DNA of 51,172 bases from Candidatus Omnitrophota bacterium (GCA_018902915.1 JAHIPS010000082.1:1-51172), one strand, 5' to 3'; positions 8,078-18,042 are shown, counted from the stretch's first letter. Numbers and translations: made by a program. The notes: generated by a model from the sequence alone, not told the origin.

Positions 8078-9067
8078 ATGAGGTTTGCGAGTCCGTTGTT
8101 TTTGATATTGCTGGGGATTATCCCGCTAGTTATCTGGGATTTCCTCAGGCGCGCTAAGACCAGCGAGGCGAGTATTTTATTTTCAGATGTATCTATTGTA
8201 AAGGGTATCCGGCTTGGATTCAAGGTCAGGTATAGACACGTACCGATGATCCTGAAAATGGTCGCCATATTTATTTTTATTCTGGCTATGGCAAGGCCCC
8301 AGGCAGGACAGAAAGAAGAAGAGATTATAACCGAGGGCATTGACATCATGCTTACCCTTGATACCTCGAGCAGCATGAAGGCAGAGGATTTCAAGCCCCA
8401 AAATAGATTAGGCGCGGCAAAAGAGGTAATAGAGGAGTTTATAAAATCGCGGCACAATGACAGGATCGGCCTCGTGGTATTTTCGCGCCAAAGCTTTACG
8501 CAGTGCCCTCTCACGCTTGATTATGATGTGCTGTTGGATCTCCTGGAAAAGATAGAGATAGGCATGATAGAAGACGGCACAGCCATAGGGACAGCTATTG
8601 CAAATTCTGTAAACAGGCTGAGGGATTCTAAGGCTAAAAGCAAGATCGTAATACTTTTAACAGACGGGATAAATAACGCAGGGAAGATAGACCCGCAGAC
8701 AGCGGCAAAGACTGCAACAGCGCTCGGTATAAAGATATACACGATAGGCGCTGGCAAGCCCGGGGCTGCGCTTTATCCAGTAGAGGATCCTATATTCGGG
8801 AAAAGATACGTAAAGATGGATACAGAGATAGACGAGGGCCTGTTAGAAGAGATCGCAGAAGAGACAGGAGGCCTGTATTTCAGGGCTAAAGACGAACAAG
8901 GCCTAAAAGAAATCTATGAAACCATTGGGAAATTGGAAAAGACAGAAATCGAGACCAAGGAATACGCGAATTACACTGAGCTGGCCGATGGTTTTATTTT
9001 ACCAGGCCTCATATTATTTTTAATGGGCATAACATTGGGCAACACCTTGTTTAGAAAGATCCCGTGA
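8078..9067 (+). CDS. batA: BatA-like VWA membrane protein
   Basis: 329 residues from the ATG at 8078, which sits behind TTGAGGGG; the in-frame GTG at 8072 lies on top of the ribosome-binding site and is less likely. Two N-terminal membrane segments precede a VWA domain with an intact MIDAS motif (LDTSSSMKAED near 92-102), and a last membrane helix (LPGLILFLMGITLG) closes the protein. BatA and BatB hold a periplasmic VWA domain in the inner membrane; in Bacteroides the bat genes support oxygen tolerance. Close paralogue of the next gene. Confidence 0.88.
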   Translation: MRFASPLFLILLGIIPLVIWDFLRRAKTSEASILFSDVSIVKGIRLGFKVRYRHVPMILKMVAIFIFILAMARPQAGQKEEEIITEGIDIMLTLDTSSSMKAEDFKPQNRLGAAKEVIEEFIKSRHNDRIGLVVFSRQSFTQCPLTLDYDVLLDLLEKIEIGMIEDGTAIGTAIANSVNRLRDSKAKSKIVILLTDGINNAGKIDPQTAAKTATALGIKIYTIGAGKPGAALYPVEDPIFGKRYVKMDTEIDEGLLEEIAEETGGLYFRAKDEQGLKEIYETIGKLEKTEIETKEYANYTELADGFILPGLILFLMGITLGNTLFRKIP

Positions 9068-9075
9068 GGTAGCAC

Positions 9076-10077
9076 ATGCATTGGGGCGCGCCAATATATT
9101 TAAATTTCCTTCTACTTATTCCCGCGTTAATAATATTTTTTATCATTGTCTCTATCAGGAAAAACAGGGCCATCGGGGTATTTGGAAACAAGGCCCTGAT
9201 GGAGAAACTTTCTCTATCAAAGAGCGCGGCAAAAGAAAAGACAAAGAGGATTTTAATCATAATAGGCGCCATTTTCCTGATCCTGGCGCTTGCGAGGCCA
9301 CAGATAGGCACGAGACTTGCCATGACAAAACGCAGCGGAGTGGATGTCCTGATAGCAATAGATACTTCGACGAGCATGATGGCCCAGGATATAAAACCAA
9401 ATCGTTTGGAAAAGGCAAAGCTGGAGGTGGCCTCGCTTATAGATAAATTAAAAGGGGACAGGGTCGGCATCCTGACATTCGCGGGCAATAGTTTTGTCCA
9501 GTGCCCCCTCACGCTTGATTACAACGCGGCCAAGATGTTTTTAAGCATCGTAGAGACAGGCATGATGCCCAAGCCAGGAACAGCCATAGGCGACGCAATA
9601 GAGAGGGCCGCGAAATCCTTTGTTAAAAAACAGAGAAAACACAAGGTCCTGGTCCTTTTGACAGACGGCGAAGACCACGAGCAGGATCCTGTAAAGGCTG
9701 CAAAAGAGGCAAAGAAAGAGGGTATAAGGATCTATACAATAGGCATTGGCAGTAAACATGGCGAGCCCATACCTATTATGGATGAATCAGGCAATGTCTC
9801 GGGGTATAAAAAGGATTCTAGCGGCGAGGTGGTAATGTCAAGACTCGATGATGAGACGCTTCAGAGGATAGCCTTTATTACAGACGGGAAATATTATAAT
9901 GCCACGCCAGGCGAATTTGAGCTGGACAGTATCTATGACGAGATACAGGGGATGGAGAAAAAAGAACTCTCGAGCAGGTTATTTATGCAGTACGAGGAGA
10001 GGTTCCAGTATTTTCTCGGCATAGCCCTGGCGCTATTGTGTATTGAACTTGTAATCGGAGACAGGAAGAGAACATGA
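9076..10077 (+). CDS. batB: BatB-like VWA membrane protein
   Basis: 333 residues, same layout as BatA: membrane helices at about 8-26 and 57-75, VWA domain with MIDAS AIDTSTSMMAQD, and a C-terminal helix near 312-328. GAGGTAG lies ahead of the ATG. The two paralogues lie 8 nt apart, evidence of tandem duplication. The last 4 nt overlap batC (ATGA). Confidence 0.88.
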   Translation: MHWGAPIYLNFLLLIPALIIFFIIVSIRKNRAIGVFGNKALMEKLSLSKSAAKEKTKRILIIIGAIFLILALARPQIGTRLAMTKRSGVDVLIAIDTSTSMMAQDIKPNRLEKAKLEVASLIDKLKGDRVGILTFAGNSFVQCPLTLDYNAAKMFLSIVETGMMPKPGTAIGDAIERAAKSFVKKQRKHKVLVLLTDGEDHEQDPVKAAKEAKKEGIRIYTIGIGSKHGEPIPIMDESGNVSGYKKDSSGEVVMSRLDDETLQRIAFITDGKYYNATPGEFELDSIYDEIQGMEKKELSSRLFMQYEERFQYFLGIALALLCIELVIGDRKRT

Positions 10078-10895
10078 GACTTACGATTGTTCACTGTTCA
10101 AGGCTAAGCCTTGAACAGGGAAATGTTCAAGGCTTAGCCTTGAACAGGAGACTGGCCCGGGCACTTGCAATTCTATTGGTTTGTTTTTTTACCATAGGCT
10201 GGATATGGAATTCTGTTGCGACAAAGGATAAAGAGGCGAGGAAGCTGTATGAGGAGGGAAATCTCGACGATGCATTGGCAAAATGGCGCGACGCGCAGAT
10301 CGACGAGCCTGATAAGAAGGAGCTGCATTATAATATAGGCAATGCATTGTATGAGAAAAGCGAGTATGAGGACGCGTTTAGCGAATACCAGAAATTAATT
10401 GATTCAAAAGATGATGAACTTCGGGCAAAAACATATTATAATATTGGAAACACGCATTACAGGATGGGGAAACTGCCTGAGGCAATAGAGGATTATGAAA
10501 AAGGCCTTGAGATAACGCCTGATGACGAGGACGCGAAGTACAATATAGAGTTTATCAAGAAATTATTAGAAGAGCAGGAAAAGCAGCAATCAACGAGTAA
10601 AGAAGAGCAGGAAGAAAAGAAAGAAGAGGAAGAACAGGAACAGCAGGCGCAGCAGGAGCAACAAGATAAATCTAGCGGAGAGCAAAGACAGGAAGAAAAA
10701 CAGGAAGAATCTGGAAAAGAGGAAAGAGAAGAAAGGCAAGAGGCAAAGAAAGATAAGACAAGCGACGAAAAGGAGATGTCAGAAGAAGACGCTGTTCGCC
10801 TGCTCGACGCTTTAAAGGATGACGAAAAAGAGCTGCAAAAAGAACTAAGGATGCAGCCTATCGAGGGTAGGTATAGAGTAGAAAAAGACTGGTAG
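10074..10895 (+). CDS. batC: BatC-like TPR protein with palindrome-encoded N-terminus
   Basis: 273 residues. A membrane helix (about 30-48) anchors two to three TPR units (about 56-160: KLYEEGNLDDALAKW, HYNIGNALYEKSEYEDAF, YYNIGNTHYRMGKLPEAIEDY), followed by a very charged Glu/Gln/Lys tail and a conserved end MSEEDAVRLLDALKDDEKE. Residues about 8-25, before the membrane helix, are encoded by a 52-bp double palindrome (10095-10146) and have no expected counterpart in the family. The start is fixed by the ATGA overlap with batB; a TTG at 10140, just past the element, is an alternative. TPR proteins of this operon are thought to hold the Bat complex together. Confidence 0.85.
   Translation: MRLTIVHCSRLSLEQGNVQGLALNRRLARALAILLVCFFTIGWIWNSVATKDKEARKLYEEGNLDDALAKWRDAQIDEPDKKELHYNIGNALYEKSEYEDAFSEYQKLIDSKDDELRAKTYYNIGNTHYRMGKLPEAIEDYEKGLEITPDDEDAKYNIEFIKKLLEEQEKQQSTSKEEQEEKKEEEEQEQQAQQEQQDKSSGEQRQEEKQEESGKEEREERQEAKKDKTSDEKEMSEEDAVRLLDALKDDEKELQKELRMQPIEGRYRVEKDW
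10095..10146. repeat. Double palindrome (23-6-23), copy in batC
   Basis: Two 23-bp palindromes (10095-10117 and 10124-10146), each with 10-bp arms TGTTCAAGGC/GCCTTGAACA and a 3-nt loop (TAA, then TTA), are exact reverse complements of each other across a 6-bp spacer. The element at 47145-47196 has the same architecture and differs by one base pair per arm. Here it lies inside coding sequence. Confidence 0.9.
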
Positions 10896-10898
10896 GAT

Positions 10899-12797
10899 AT
10901 GAAAAAGTTTTTATTTACGGTTTTATTTTTGTGCATGGCAGGTGTTTTATACGGCCAGGATATCTCTATCGAGGCCGGAGTTGACAGGCAGGAGATCTCA
11001 CTGGACGAGCAGATCACGCTTACCATAGTAGTGAGCGGCAATGTGTCCAATATCCCGCAGCCTACTGTGCCGAACATGGACGGGTTTACAGCGTATTCTT
11101 CCGGCAGGTCCCAGAATATCTCGATAATAAACGGCCAGTTTACAAGCTCTGTAACCTTTACATATATACTCGTGCCCAATGACGAAGGTGAATATACCCT
11201 GGGGCCGTTCAGCATTGATTACAAAGGCAATACCTATTCGGCAGACGCGATCAATATAAAGGTTTCGCCGCGCTCTAGCGCGCAGCCTTCTGCGCCGTCC
11301 TACGCTGCGCCAGACAAATACGAGAGCGGGGCAGCGCCGGGCGCCGGGCAACATAAAGAATTATTTATAGAGACGTACGTTGATAAGCTCAGGGCATATG
11401 TAAACGAGCAGGTAACCCTGACGTTCGCGTTTTACCAGGCAGTAAATCTGTTTGAAAACCCTGTCTATAGCGCGCCTTCCACGACCGGCTTCTGGACAGA
11501 AGATATGCCGCCCCAGAAAAAATATTATAAGGTCATAGACGGCGTGAAGTATCTCGTGACCGAGATAAAGACAGCGCTTTTCGCGACCAGCCCAGGCGAA
11601 TTTATAGTAGGCCAGGCAAGGCTTGAGGCAAGCGTTGAAGACCTGGAGAGATTTTCTTCGCGCAGCCCTTTTGATATCTTTGACAGGGACCCGTTCAGCA
11701 TGTTTAGAAGGGGAAAACCCATAATTCTTACAACAGACCCCATAACGCTCGAGATCCTGCCTTTGCCGGAAGAGGGTAGGCCCGAAAATTTCAAAGGCGA
11801 TGTAGGAAGTTTTGATATTTCTTCCGAGATAGACAAGGACAAGGTCGAGGAAAACCAGCCTGTAAACCTGAAGATAGCCATAAAGGGAAAAGGCAACATA
11901 AAGACGATCTCTTCTCCTGATATCCCTGAACCGCCTGATGTAAAGTTTTATGATTCCGCGAGCTCTGAAAATATATCCAAACTGGATTATGTTGTACAGG
12001 GGGAAAAGATATTTGAAAAGGTCATTATACCTAAGCGCGCCGGTAGCTTTACGCTCGGTCCTGTAGAATATTCTTATTTTGATCCACAGGAGGAGACCTA
12101 CATAGAAAAAAGGATCTCGCCGATAGAAATACAGGCCACAGAATCAGATGAAGAGGCCCCTGTCGAGGTCCCGCTCTCAATACCAGGCCTCACAAAGGAA
12201 GAGATAAGACTCCTTAAAAAAGACATATGTCATATAAAAGGCGCGCTGCCAGATTTAGGAGCCAGGGATAATTTCCTGTATAAAAATAAGATGTTTCTCT
12301 TATCTCTTATTATACCGCTCGCCCTTTTAGTATTCCTTTATATATACGAACTTCACAGGCAAAAACTGATGACAGATATCGGATACGCCCGTTCCCGTCG
12401 CGCAAGAGGCGCTGCTTCAAAACGTCTTAAAAAGGCGAGGGGCGTGATGTCAAAGGGCGACGTAAAAGGATTTTATGCCGAGATATACAAAGCAGCGATA
12501 GAATATATAGCCGATAAATTAAATATCCCGCATCCATCCATAACAAAAGACATATTAGAAGAGAGATTAAAAGAAAAAGATATATCCGCGGAGCTTATAG
12601 AAAAATTAAAGGAGCTATTTGATATCTGCGACATGGCCAGGTTTGCCCCGTCCGAAGTCCGCACTAAAGGTGCGGCACTCATCTCTGGCGACTCACTTCA
12701 GACGGGGTATACTTCAGGCAGATTTACCGAAGAGGATATGAAGAAGTCGATCGAGGAGGCAGCCGATATCATCGCGGGCCTTGAGAGGATAGGATGA
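10899..12797 (+). CDS. batD: BatD-like exported protein with in-frame palindrome insertion
   Basis: 632 residues. Signal peptide (MKKFLFTVLFLCMAGVLYG), then repeated Ig-like BatD domains, with ISIEAGVDRQEISLDEQITLTI-type openings at about 22 and VEENQPVNLKIAIKGKGNI near 317. One membrane helix near 465-485 leads to a cytoplasmic domain related to the DUF4381 protein. In that domain, between MARFAPSE and FTEEDMKKSIEEAADII, about 22 extra residues (about 584-605) are encoded by a palindromic element. The frame stays open, so the gene appears functional. It overlaps batE by 4 nt. Confidence 0.85.
   Translation: MKKFLFTVLFLCMAGVLYGQDISIEAGVDRQEISLDEQITLTIVVSGNVSNIPQPTVPNMDGFTAYSSGRSQNISIINGQFTSSVTFTYILVPNDEGEYTLGPFSIDYKGNTYSADAINIKVSPRSSAQPSAPSYAAPDKYESGAAPGAGQHKELFIETYVDKLRAYVNEQVTLTFAFYQAVNLFENPVYSAPSTTGFWTEDMPPQKKYYKVIDGVKYLVTEIKTALFATSPGEFIVGQARLEASVEDLERFSSRSPFDIFDRDPFSMFRRGKPIILTTDPITLEILPLPEEGRPENFKGDVGSFDISSEIDKDKVEENQPVNLKIAIKGKGNIKTISSPDIPEPPDVKFYDSASSENISKLDYVVQGEKIFEKVIIPKRAGSFTLGPVEYSYFDPQEETYIEKRISPIEIQATESDEEAPVEVPLSIPGLTKEEIRLLKKDICHIKGALPDLGARDNFLYKNKMFLLSLIIPLALLVFLYIYELHRQKLMTDIGYARSRRARGAASKRLKKARGVMSKGDVKGFYAEIYKAAIEYIADKLNIPHPSITKDILEERLKEKDISAELIEKLKELFDICDMARFAPSEVRTKGAALISGDSLQTGYTSGRFTEEDMKKSIEEAADIIAGLERIG
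12646..12707. repeat. Palindromic element inside batD
   Basis: CCCCGTCCGAAGT (12646-12658) pairs with ACTTCAGACGGGG (12695-12707) with one mismatch, and an inner stem CCGCAC/GTGCGG lies at 12659-12664/12670-12675. The element codes for most of the extra residues of BatD. Confidence 0.8.
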
Positions 12798-13549
12798 AAA
12801 AGATAATCTTAATCGCGCTCTCTATATTTTTTATTTTCTGCGGCCTGAGTTTTGCAGAATCCGCGGAAAAACTCTATAAGGATGCATGCCAGAGTTATGA
12901 AAACGAGGATTACCAGACAGCGGTCTCGCTTTACGAGACTCTTATAGCCATGGACAAGGTCTCATCCGAGGTGTTTTATAATCTCGGCAATAGTTATTTT
13001 AAATTAAAAAATATCGGCAAGGCCATTGTGAATTACGAGAGGGCCGTGCGCCTCGCGCCGCGCGATAGAGACATAAAAATAAATTTAAAACTTGCAAAGT
13101 CAATGACAGTTGATAAAATAGAGACACCTGAAAAAGGTTTTATCTTGAACCTGGCGCTCTTGCCGTACGATAAGCTCAATATAAATGAATTGACGAAATT
13201 TATTTTAGTTTTTTACCTGGCGATAATTTTACCTCTGATCCTTTCCATATTTTTTATAGCAAAAAGGCGCGGTATCTTTTATGGCGCAGGCTCCTCCGCG
13301 GTTTTATTAATACTCTTCTCCATATTTTTATTTGCAAAGATTCACAATGAAAATATCTTGAGAAAGGCAGTGGTGATTTCCAATAAGGTGGATGTAAGAA
13401 GCGGCCCGAAAGAGGATTATCTTTTGCAGTTTACGCTGCACGAAGGCACGATTCTCAGCGTCGTGGAAGAAAGACAGGACTGGTACGAGGTTGACCTTTC
13501 AAAGGACCTCAGGGGATGGCTTCCCAAGGATAGCGTCGAAGCCATATAA
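12794..13549 (+). CDS. batE: BatE-like TPR plus SH3 protein
   Basis: 251 residues. Signal peptide (to about 22), TPR units at about 24-100 (YENEDYQTAVSLYETLI, VFYNLGNSYFKLKNIGKAIVNYERA), two membrane helices (about 134-155 and 160-180) and a C-terminal bacterial SH3 domain (VVISNKVDVRSGPKEDYLLQFTLHEGT...WYEV..RGWLPKDSVE). This is the BatE layout and closes the operon. The SH3 part probably contacts the cell wall. Confidence 0.85.
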   Translation: MKKIILIALSIFFIFCGLSFAESAEKLYKDACQSYENEDYQTAVSLYETLIAMDKVSSEVFYNLGNSYFKLKNIGKAIVNYERAVRLAPRDRDIKINLKLAKSMTVDKIETPEKGFILNLALLPYDKLNINELTKFILVFYLAIILPLILSIFFIAKRRGIFYGAGSSAVLLILFSIFLFAKIHNENILRKAVVISNKVDVRSGPKEDYLLQFTLHEGTILSVVEERQDWYEVDLSKDLRGWLPKDSVEAI

Positions 13550-13603
13550 CCACAATATATAGTTGTTTACCAGCCAGAAATAGCAATATATGGTATTTTT
13601 GAC

Positions 13604-13631
13604 TTGACACCGGATTTTTAAGTGATATACT
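13604..13631 (+). promoter_or_regulatory. Sigma-70-like promoter of the ribonucleotide reductase gene
   Basis: TTGACA at 13604-13609 and TATACT at 13626-13631, 16-nt spacer. Transcription would start near 13638. Confidence 0.75.
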
Positions 13632-13710
13632 TTTCTGTATCTCTATGAAACAATTCAATCCGCTAATAACCAACCAAAATATTGACAGACTGGAATCCCA
13701 GGAGGTGAAG

Positions 13711-16700
13711 ATGCAGGCAGGAACAACTGGCGCAAAAAAATTGGATATCTCTGAAAACTGTCTGAAGGTACTTGAGAAAAGGTACCTGAAAAAAGACAAG
13801 GAAGGCAAGATCATAGAGACTCCTGATGAGATGTTCAGGAGGGTAGCCCGGCATATCGCGCAGGCAGATAAATTATACGGGGCAGGCGATCAAGAAGTAA
13901 AAGAAACAGAGGATAATTTTTACAATATCATGTCTTCATTCGAATTCATGCCGAACAGCCCCACCCTGATGAACGCGGGGAGAGATCTTGCGCAGTTATC
14001 AGCCTGCTTTGTTTTGCCTGTTGAGGATTCGATGGAATCTATTTTTGAGGCAGTAAAGAATACTGCTTTGATTCATCGCTCTGGAGGTGGAACAGGTTTT
14101 AGTTTTTCCAGATTGCGTCCCAAAAATAGCATGGTTCGGTCTACGGGTGGAATTTCAAGCGGTCCAATTTCTTTCATGAAAGTCTTTAATGCCGCAACGC
14201 AGGCTGTGAAACAGGGGGGTTGCGTAGTCCCTTCAACGCGGATTTCTACCGTTAAAGGGTTGGTGAAGATAGAAGGATTGGGTCCCGTTGATGCAAAGCC
14301 AAATACCTGGCATCCGTACAATCCCCATCCTTTAGGTATTTTTACTGACGAGGGAATTGAAATTTCAAATGAATTTTATAACAATGGAGTTTCTAAGATA
14401 TTAAAATTAACTACGCGAAACGGTTATTCCATTTCCACCACCCCAGAACATCGTTTAAGAATTATCGACGAAAATGGCAATTATATTTGGCGATGTGTAA
14501 GGCATATAAAGGACGGCGATTGGGTAGCTCTGCAAAAAAATACTTATGCAGGAGAAATTCAATACAAATTTCCTGAGTTTAAAGGAATCGCACATTTTAA
14601 TGCTACAAGAATTAAGCTTCCTTCAAGCCCGACTAAAGAACTGGGAGAATTTATCGGCTTGGTGATTGGTGACGGAGCCATAAGTATAAATCAAAAAGGA
14701 TGTGGGCGTCTGATTATAAGCATAGAAGATAAAGATGTAGATGTGATTGATTATTTATTTAAAATTAGCGATGAGCTATTTGGACTAAATCCAAAAAAAC
14801 AAAAGAAAATCGATGATAAGAGTTCCAATTATTTCTTTAATTCTACAATATTGGTTAGCTGGTTAAGACATATAGGTGTAGAAAAGTCTTCCGCTCTTGA
14901 GGCGTATGTACCAGAGTTAATATTTCGAGCAGGTAGAGAATTTGTAATTGGATTTTTGAGAGGGCTTTTTACCGCTGATGGAACGGTGACAAAAGAAGGT
15001 TACCCTTCACTTTGCAGTATTTCCAAGAATCTTATAGAAGGAACACAGCAGCTACTGTTGTCTCTGGGCATCCCCAGTGGCATATCCGAAAAGAAAAATC
15101 GTAAAAATGCTTTTGGGAAATTGCCCCTTTATCAGTTGAGAATTATTACTAATGCAGGGCTAATAGAGTTTGCAAGAGACATAGGTTTTATTACTAAACA
15201 AAAGAACTCACGTCTAAAGAATGGACTGGAGAAGATTTGCGAATTTAACGATGTAATCCCCAATATAAGTGTTATCTTAAAAGCTATATACAATGGTCCT
15301 GGTAGAGGTACTGGTCCGGGCCGTTCTCGAAGAGGTGCAAATCGTAAATTATATCGAGACATTCAGCATTACCTACCTGAAATATTTGCATCTCGCCATT
15401 TGTCTCGATTACGCCTTAAAAGATTAGTTAATAAATATAAGGAAATAAGAAACAATCCGCGCATTTCATGGTTTTTTAATAATAATCAATTCTACGATCA
15501 AATAGTGAATATCCAAGAGGATGAATTTTTAACTTTAGATATCGCAGTCCCTAAAAATAATACTTATATTGCCAATGGTTTTGTCAGCCATAATACCAGG
15601 CGGGGCGCGAATATGGGAATACTTCGCGTAGATCATCCCGATATCCTCGAGTTTATAAAATGCAAGGAAGAAGACAAGGAGATAACAAATTTCAATATCT
15701 CCGTTGCGGTTACAGAAGATTTTATGGATAAGGTCATAAAGGATAAAGAGTATGATTTAATAGATCCGCATACAAAGCAAGCAAAAGATCGTCTTAAGGC
15801 AAAAGAGGTTTTTGAGCTGATTGTTTCGATGGCATGGAAAAACGGCGAACCAGGTATTATTTTTATTGATAGGATGAATCAGTTTAACCCCACGCCTAAA
15901 CTGGGCCAATATGAATCGACTAACCCATGCGGGGAACAAGTGCTCTTGCCATTCGAAAGTTGTAATTTAGGTAGCATAAATCTTTCTAAGGTAGTTTGTT
16001 GTGAAAATGGGAAAAAACAAGTGAATTGGGGGAATCTTAAAAGGCTTGTGCATTCAGGCGTACATTTTCTCGATAATGTCATTGACATGAATAAGTTTCC
16101 TTTGTCAGAGATAGAAGAGATGACAAAGAAGAATCGTAAAATTGGTCTTGGCGTAATGGGTCTGGCAGATATGCTGATACAGCTGGAGATGCCTTATAAT
16201 AGTGACGAAGCTGTAGAACTGGCAGAAAAGATTATGAGTTTTATAAGTGATGAGGCAAAGAATAAATCTAGAGAACTAGTGGAGACCAAAGGTGAATTCC
16301 CTTCCTTTAATGACAGTGTGTTTTCTGAAAAGGGTCAGGAAAAAATGAGGAATGCTACCTTGACAACCATTGCGCCCACAGGGACCATCTCGATCATATC
16401 CAATGCCTCGAGCGGCATCGAACCCCTGTTCGCGATCTCGTATTACAGGAACGTGATGGACAATGACAAGCTTATAGAGGTAAACCCCTTGTTTGAAGAA
16501 ATAGCGAAAAGAGAAGGTTTTTATTCAAGGAAGCTCATGGAAGAGATCGCCGAGAAGGGCTCTATAAAGGATATATCAGAAGTACCCGAGAAGTACAAAA
16601 AGATATTTGTCACGTCTCATGATATCGCGCCTATCTGGCACATAAGGATGCAGGCCGCGTTCCAGAAACATACTGACAATGCTGTATCAAAGACAGTGAA

Positions 16701-17373
16701 TTTTCACAACGAGGCCACAAAAGATGACGTGAAAGAAGTTTATATGCTGGCGTATAAATTGGGGTGCAAAGGCGTTACTATTTACAGGGATAAGAGCAGG
16801 GAGGAACAGGTATTGAATATTTCATCAAAGGATAAAAAGGGTAAATCCAGCGCTGCTGTTTCAGCAATAGAGGTGATTGCGCCAAGGCCAAGGCCTGCTG
16901 TTACAAAAGGCACGACAACAAAGGTTGCCACAGGATGCGGCAATCTCTACATTACAATAAATGAAGACGACAAGGGCATGCCTTTTGAGGTGTTTATACA
17001 GATGGGAAAGGCCGGCGGCTGCGCAGCGAGCCAGCTCGAGGCAACAGGAAGATTGGTTTCCCTGGCGCTTCGCTCGGGCGTTGAAAATAAAAAGATTATA
17101 GATCAATTGCGCGGCATTCGTTGCCCGTCGCCTTCATGGGAAAAGGGCGGAAGGATATTTTCATGCGCTGACGCGATCGCAAGGGTGCTGGAGCTCAGAT
17201 TAGGAAATGGCAAGATGTACCACGAGGAAGAGGACCTGGAAAAGCATTCTCCTCACACAATGATAGAGGATAAGTTAGGCAATGTCGTTGGCGTGTGCCC
17301 TGATTGCGGAGCAGCGCTCAGGCACGAGGAAGGCTGCGTTGTCTGCCGCTCCTGCGGTTACTCCAAATGCTAA
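13711..17373 (+). CDS. nrdJ: Adenosylcobalamin-dependent (class II) ribonucleotide reductase with intein
   Basis: 1220 residues, of which 458 are an intein, leaving a 762-residue enzyme, normal for NrdJ. It reduces ribonucleotides to deoxyribonucleotides using a B12 radical. Seen: [12 protein letters not shown] near 93, the active-site loop NPCGE...[10 protein letters not shown], the barrel strand [22 protein letters not shown], a TSCPD-type domain ([11 protein letters not shown].. to IRCPSPSW) and a C-terminal zinc ribbon (CPDCG...CRSCGYSKC). The ATG at 13711 is chosen for its AGGAGGTGA ribosome-binding site. An in-frame ATG at 13645 lies only about 7 nt after the predicted transcription start and would add 22 residues if leaderless initiation is used. 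Confidence 0.92.
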   Translation: MQAGTTGAKKLDISENCLKVLEKRYLKKDKEGKIIETPDEMFRRVARHIAQADKLYGAGDQEVKETEDNFYNIMSSFEFMPNSPTLMNAGRDLAQLSACFVLPVEDSMESIFEAVKNTALIHRSGGGTGFSFSRLRPKNSMVRSTGGISSGPISFMKVFNAATQAVKQGGCVVPSTRISTVKGLVKIEGLGPVDAKPNTWHPYNPHPLGIFTDEGIEISNEFYNNGVSKILKLTTRNGYSISTTPEHRLRIIDENGNYIWRCVRHIKDGDWVALQKNTYAGEIQYKFPEFKGIAHFNATRIKLPSSPTKELGEFIGLVIGDGAISINQKGCGRLIISIEDKDVDVIDYLFKISDELFGLNPKKQKKIDDKSSNYFFNSTILVSWLRHIGVEKSSALEAYVPELIFRAGREFVIGFLRGLFTADGTVTKEGYPSLCSISKNLIEGTQQLLLSLGIPSGISEKKNRKNAFGKLPLYQLRIITNAGLIEFARDIGFITKQKNSRLKNGLEKICEFNDVIPNISVILKAIYNGPGRGTGPGRSRRGANRKLYRDIQHYLPEIFASRHLSRLRLKRLVNKYKEIRNNPRISWFFNNNQFYDQIVNIQEDEFLTLDIAVPKNNTYIANGFVSHNTRRGANMGILRVDHPDILEFIKCKEEDKEITNFNISVAVTEDFMDKVIKDKEYDLIDPHTKQAKDRLKAKEVFELIVSMAWKNGEPGIIFIDRMNQFNPTPKLGQYESTNPCGEQVLLPFESCNLGSINLSKVVCCENGKKQVNWGNLKRLVHSGVHFLDNVIDMNKFPLSEIEEMTKKNRKIGLGVMGLADMLIQLEMPYNSDEAVELAEKIMSFISDEAKNKSRELVETKGEFPSFNDSVFSEKGQEKMRNATLTTIAPTGTISIISNASSGIEPLFAISYYRNVMDNDKLIEVNPLFEEIAKREGFYSRKLMEEIAEKGSIKDISEVPEKYKKIFVTSHDIAPIWHIRMQAAFQKHTDNAVSKTVNFHNEATKDDVKEVYMLAYKLGCKGVTIYRDKSREEQVLNISSKDKKGKSSAAVSAIEVIAPRPRPAVTKGTTTKVATGCGNLYITINEDDKGMPFEVFIQMGKAGGCAASQLEATGRLVSLALRSGVENKKIIDQLRGIRCPSPSWEKGGRIFSCADAIARVLELRLGNGKMYHEEEDLEKHSPHTMIEDKLGNVVGVCPDCGAALRHEEGCVVCRSCGYSKC
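14221..15594 (+). other. Intein with LAGLIDADG homing endonuclease in NrdJ
   Basis: The intein begins at Cys ([11 protein letters not shown]) and ends with VSHN, followed by Thr as the +1 nucleophile. Removing it joins AVKQGG to TRRGANMG, the expected NrdJ sequence. Two dodecapeptide motifs are visible: [13 protein letters not shown] (about 140 residues in) and [13 protein letters not shown] (about 242 residues in), each with an acidic catalytic residue. Block B is [12 protein letters not shown], with the usual His. Splicing residues at both ends are intact, so it should be active. It is more AT-rich in feel than the far ends of the host gene. Confidence 0.93.
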
Positions 17374-17374
17374 C

Positions 17375-17926
17375 ATGTCAATAAGACCTGATACATGGAT
17401 CAAGAGAATGGCTTTGGAGAATGAAATGATAAAGCCATTTGAACCGGATCAGATCAAACAAGGCAATATATCCTATGGTCTTTCCAGCTATGGATATGAC
17501 ATAAGGATTGCTGACGAGTTTAAGATATTCAGGGGTTCTAGAGATACGGTCCTGGATCCGAAAAACATGAACCCTGATTTATTCGAGGATTTTCAAGGAG
17601 AATCCTGCATTATCCCGGCTAATTCATATATCCTGGCCAGGTCTTTAGAGTATTTCAAAATACCCAGAAATGTCCTGGTGCTCTGCACAGGAAAAAGTAC
17701 CTATGCCAGGACAGGTGTAGTAGTAAATGTCACGCCATTAGAGCCAGCCTGGGAAGGATACATCACAATGGCAATAAGTAACACATCTAATTGCCCTGTA
17801 AGGCTTTACGCAAATGAAGGAATTGCCCAGATTGTCTTCTTTGAGTCTAGTGATGCCTGCCAGATCAGCTATGCTGACCGAAAGGGCAGCTACCAAGCCC
17901 AGAAAACCATAACCCTCCCTAAATAA
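17375..17926 (+). CDS. dcd: dCTP deaminase homologue lacking the catalytic glutamate
   Basis: 183 residues, starting 1 nt after the nrdJ stop; an earlier in-frame start at 17282 would lie inside nrdJ and is not used. The sequence follows the Dcd family closely: [67 protein letters not shown] and the end TLPK. Dcd deaminates dCTP to dUTP. At the position of E. coli Glu138 (in VLEFYN; family TLEFSN) this protein reads TMAISN, Ala133, encoded by GCA at 17771-17773. It may be inactive, altered or regulatory. The pairing with NrdJ fits nucleotide-pool control. Confidence 0.85.
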   Translation: MSIRPDTWIKRMALENEMIKPFEPDQIKQGNISYGLSSYGYDIRIADEFKIFRGSRDTVLDPKNMNPDLFEDFQGESCIIPANSYILARSLEYFKIPRNVLVLCTGKSTYARTGVVVNVTPLEPAWEGYITMAISNTSNCPVRLYANEGIAQIVFFESSDACQISYADRKGSYQAQKTITLPK

Positions 17927-17937
17927 CCAGGCTTAAG

Positions 17938-17966
17938 TTGACAAATGAGGTATTTTAGGGTATACT
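17938..17966 (+). promoter_or_regulatory. Near-consensus sigma-70 promoter
   Basis: TTGACA at 17938-17943 and TATACT at 17961-17966 with a 17-nt spacer. It would drive a leader of about 270 nt ahead of the large ORF at 18244. Confidence 0.82.
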
Positions 17967-18042
17967 AATTACAGAGATTGTAAAAGTATTTAGTATGTGA
18001 ATAAACTGTGTAAAACCAATTAAAACTAGAGAAAATAGCCAT

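Noticed and set aside
10493-11215. Long minus-strand reading frames, for example opposite batC-batD and htpX (5037-5621)
   Set aside because: They mirror the codon bias of real genes on the + strand, have no ribosome-binding sites and show no recognisable motifs.
13645-13710. Use of ATG 13645 as the main nrdJ start
   Set aside because: It lacks a ribosome-binding site while ATG 13711 has AGGAGGTGA; kept as a possible leaderless start only.
17282-17374. Longer N-terminus for the dCTP deaminase homologue
   Set aside because: It would read through the zinc ribbon of nrdJ in another frame and has no counterpart in the family.
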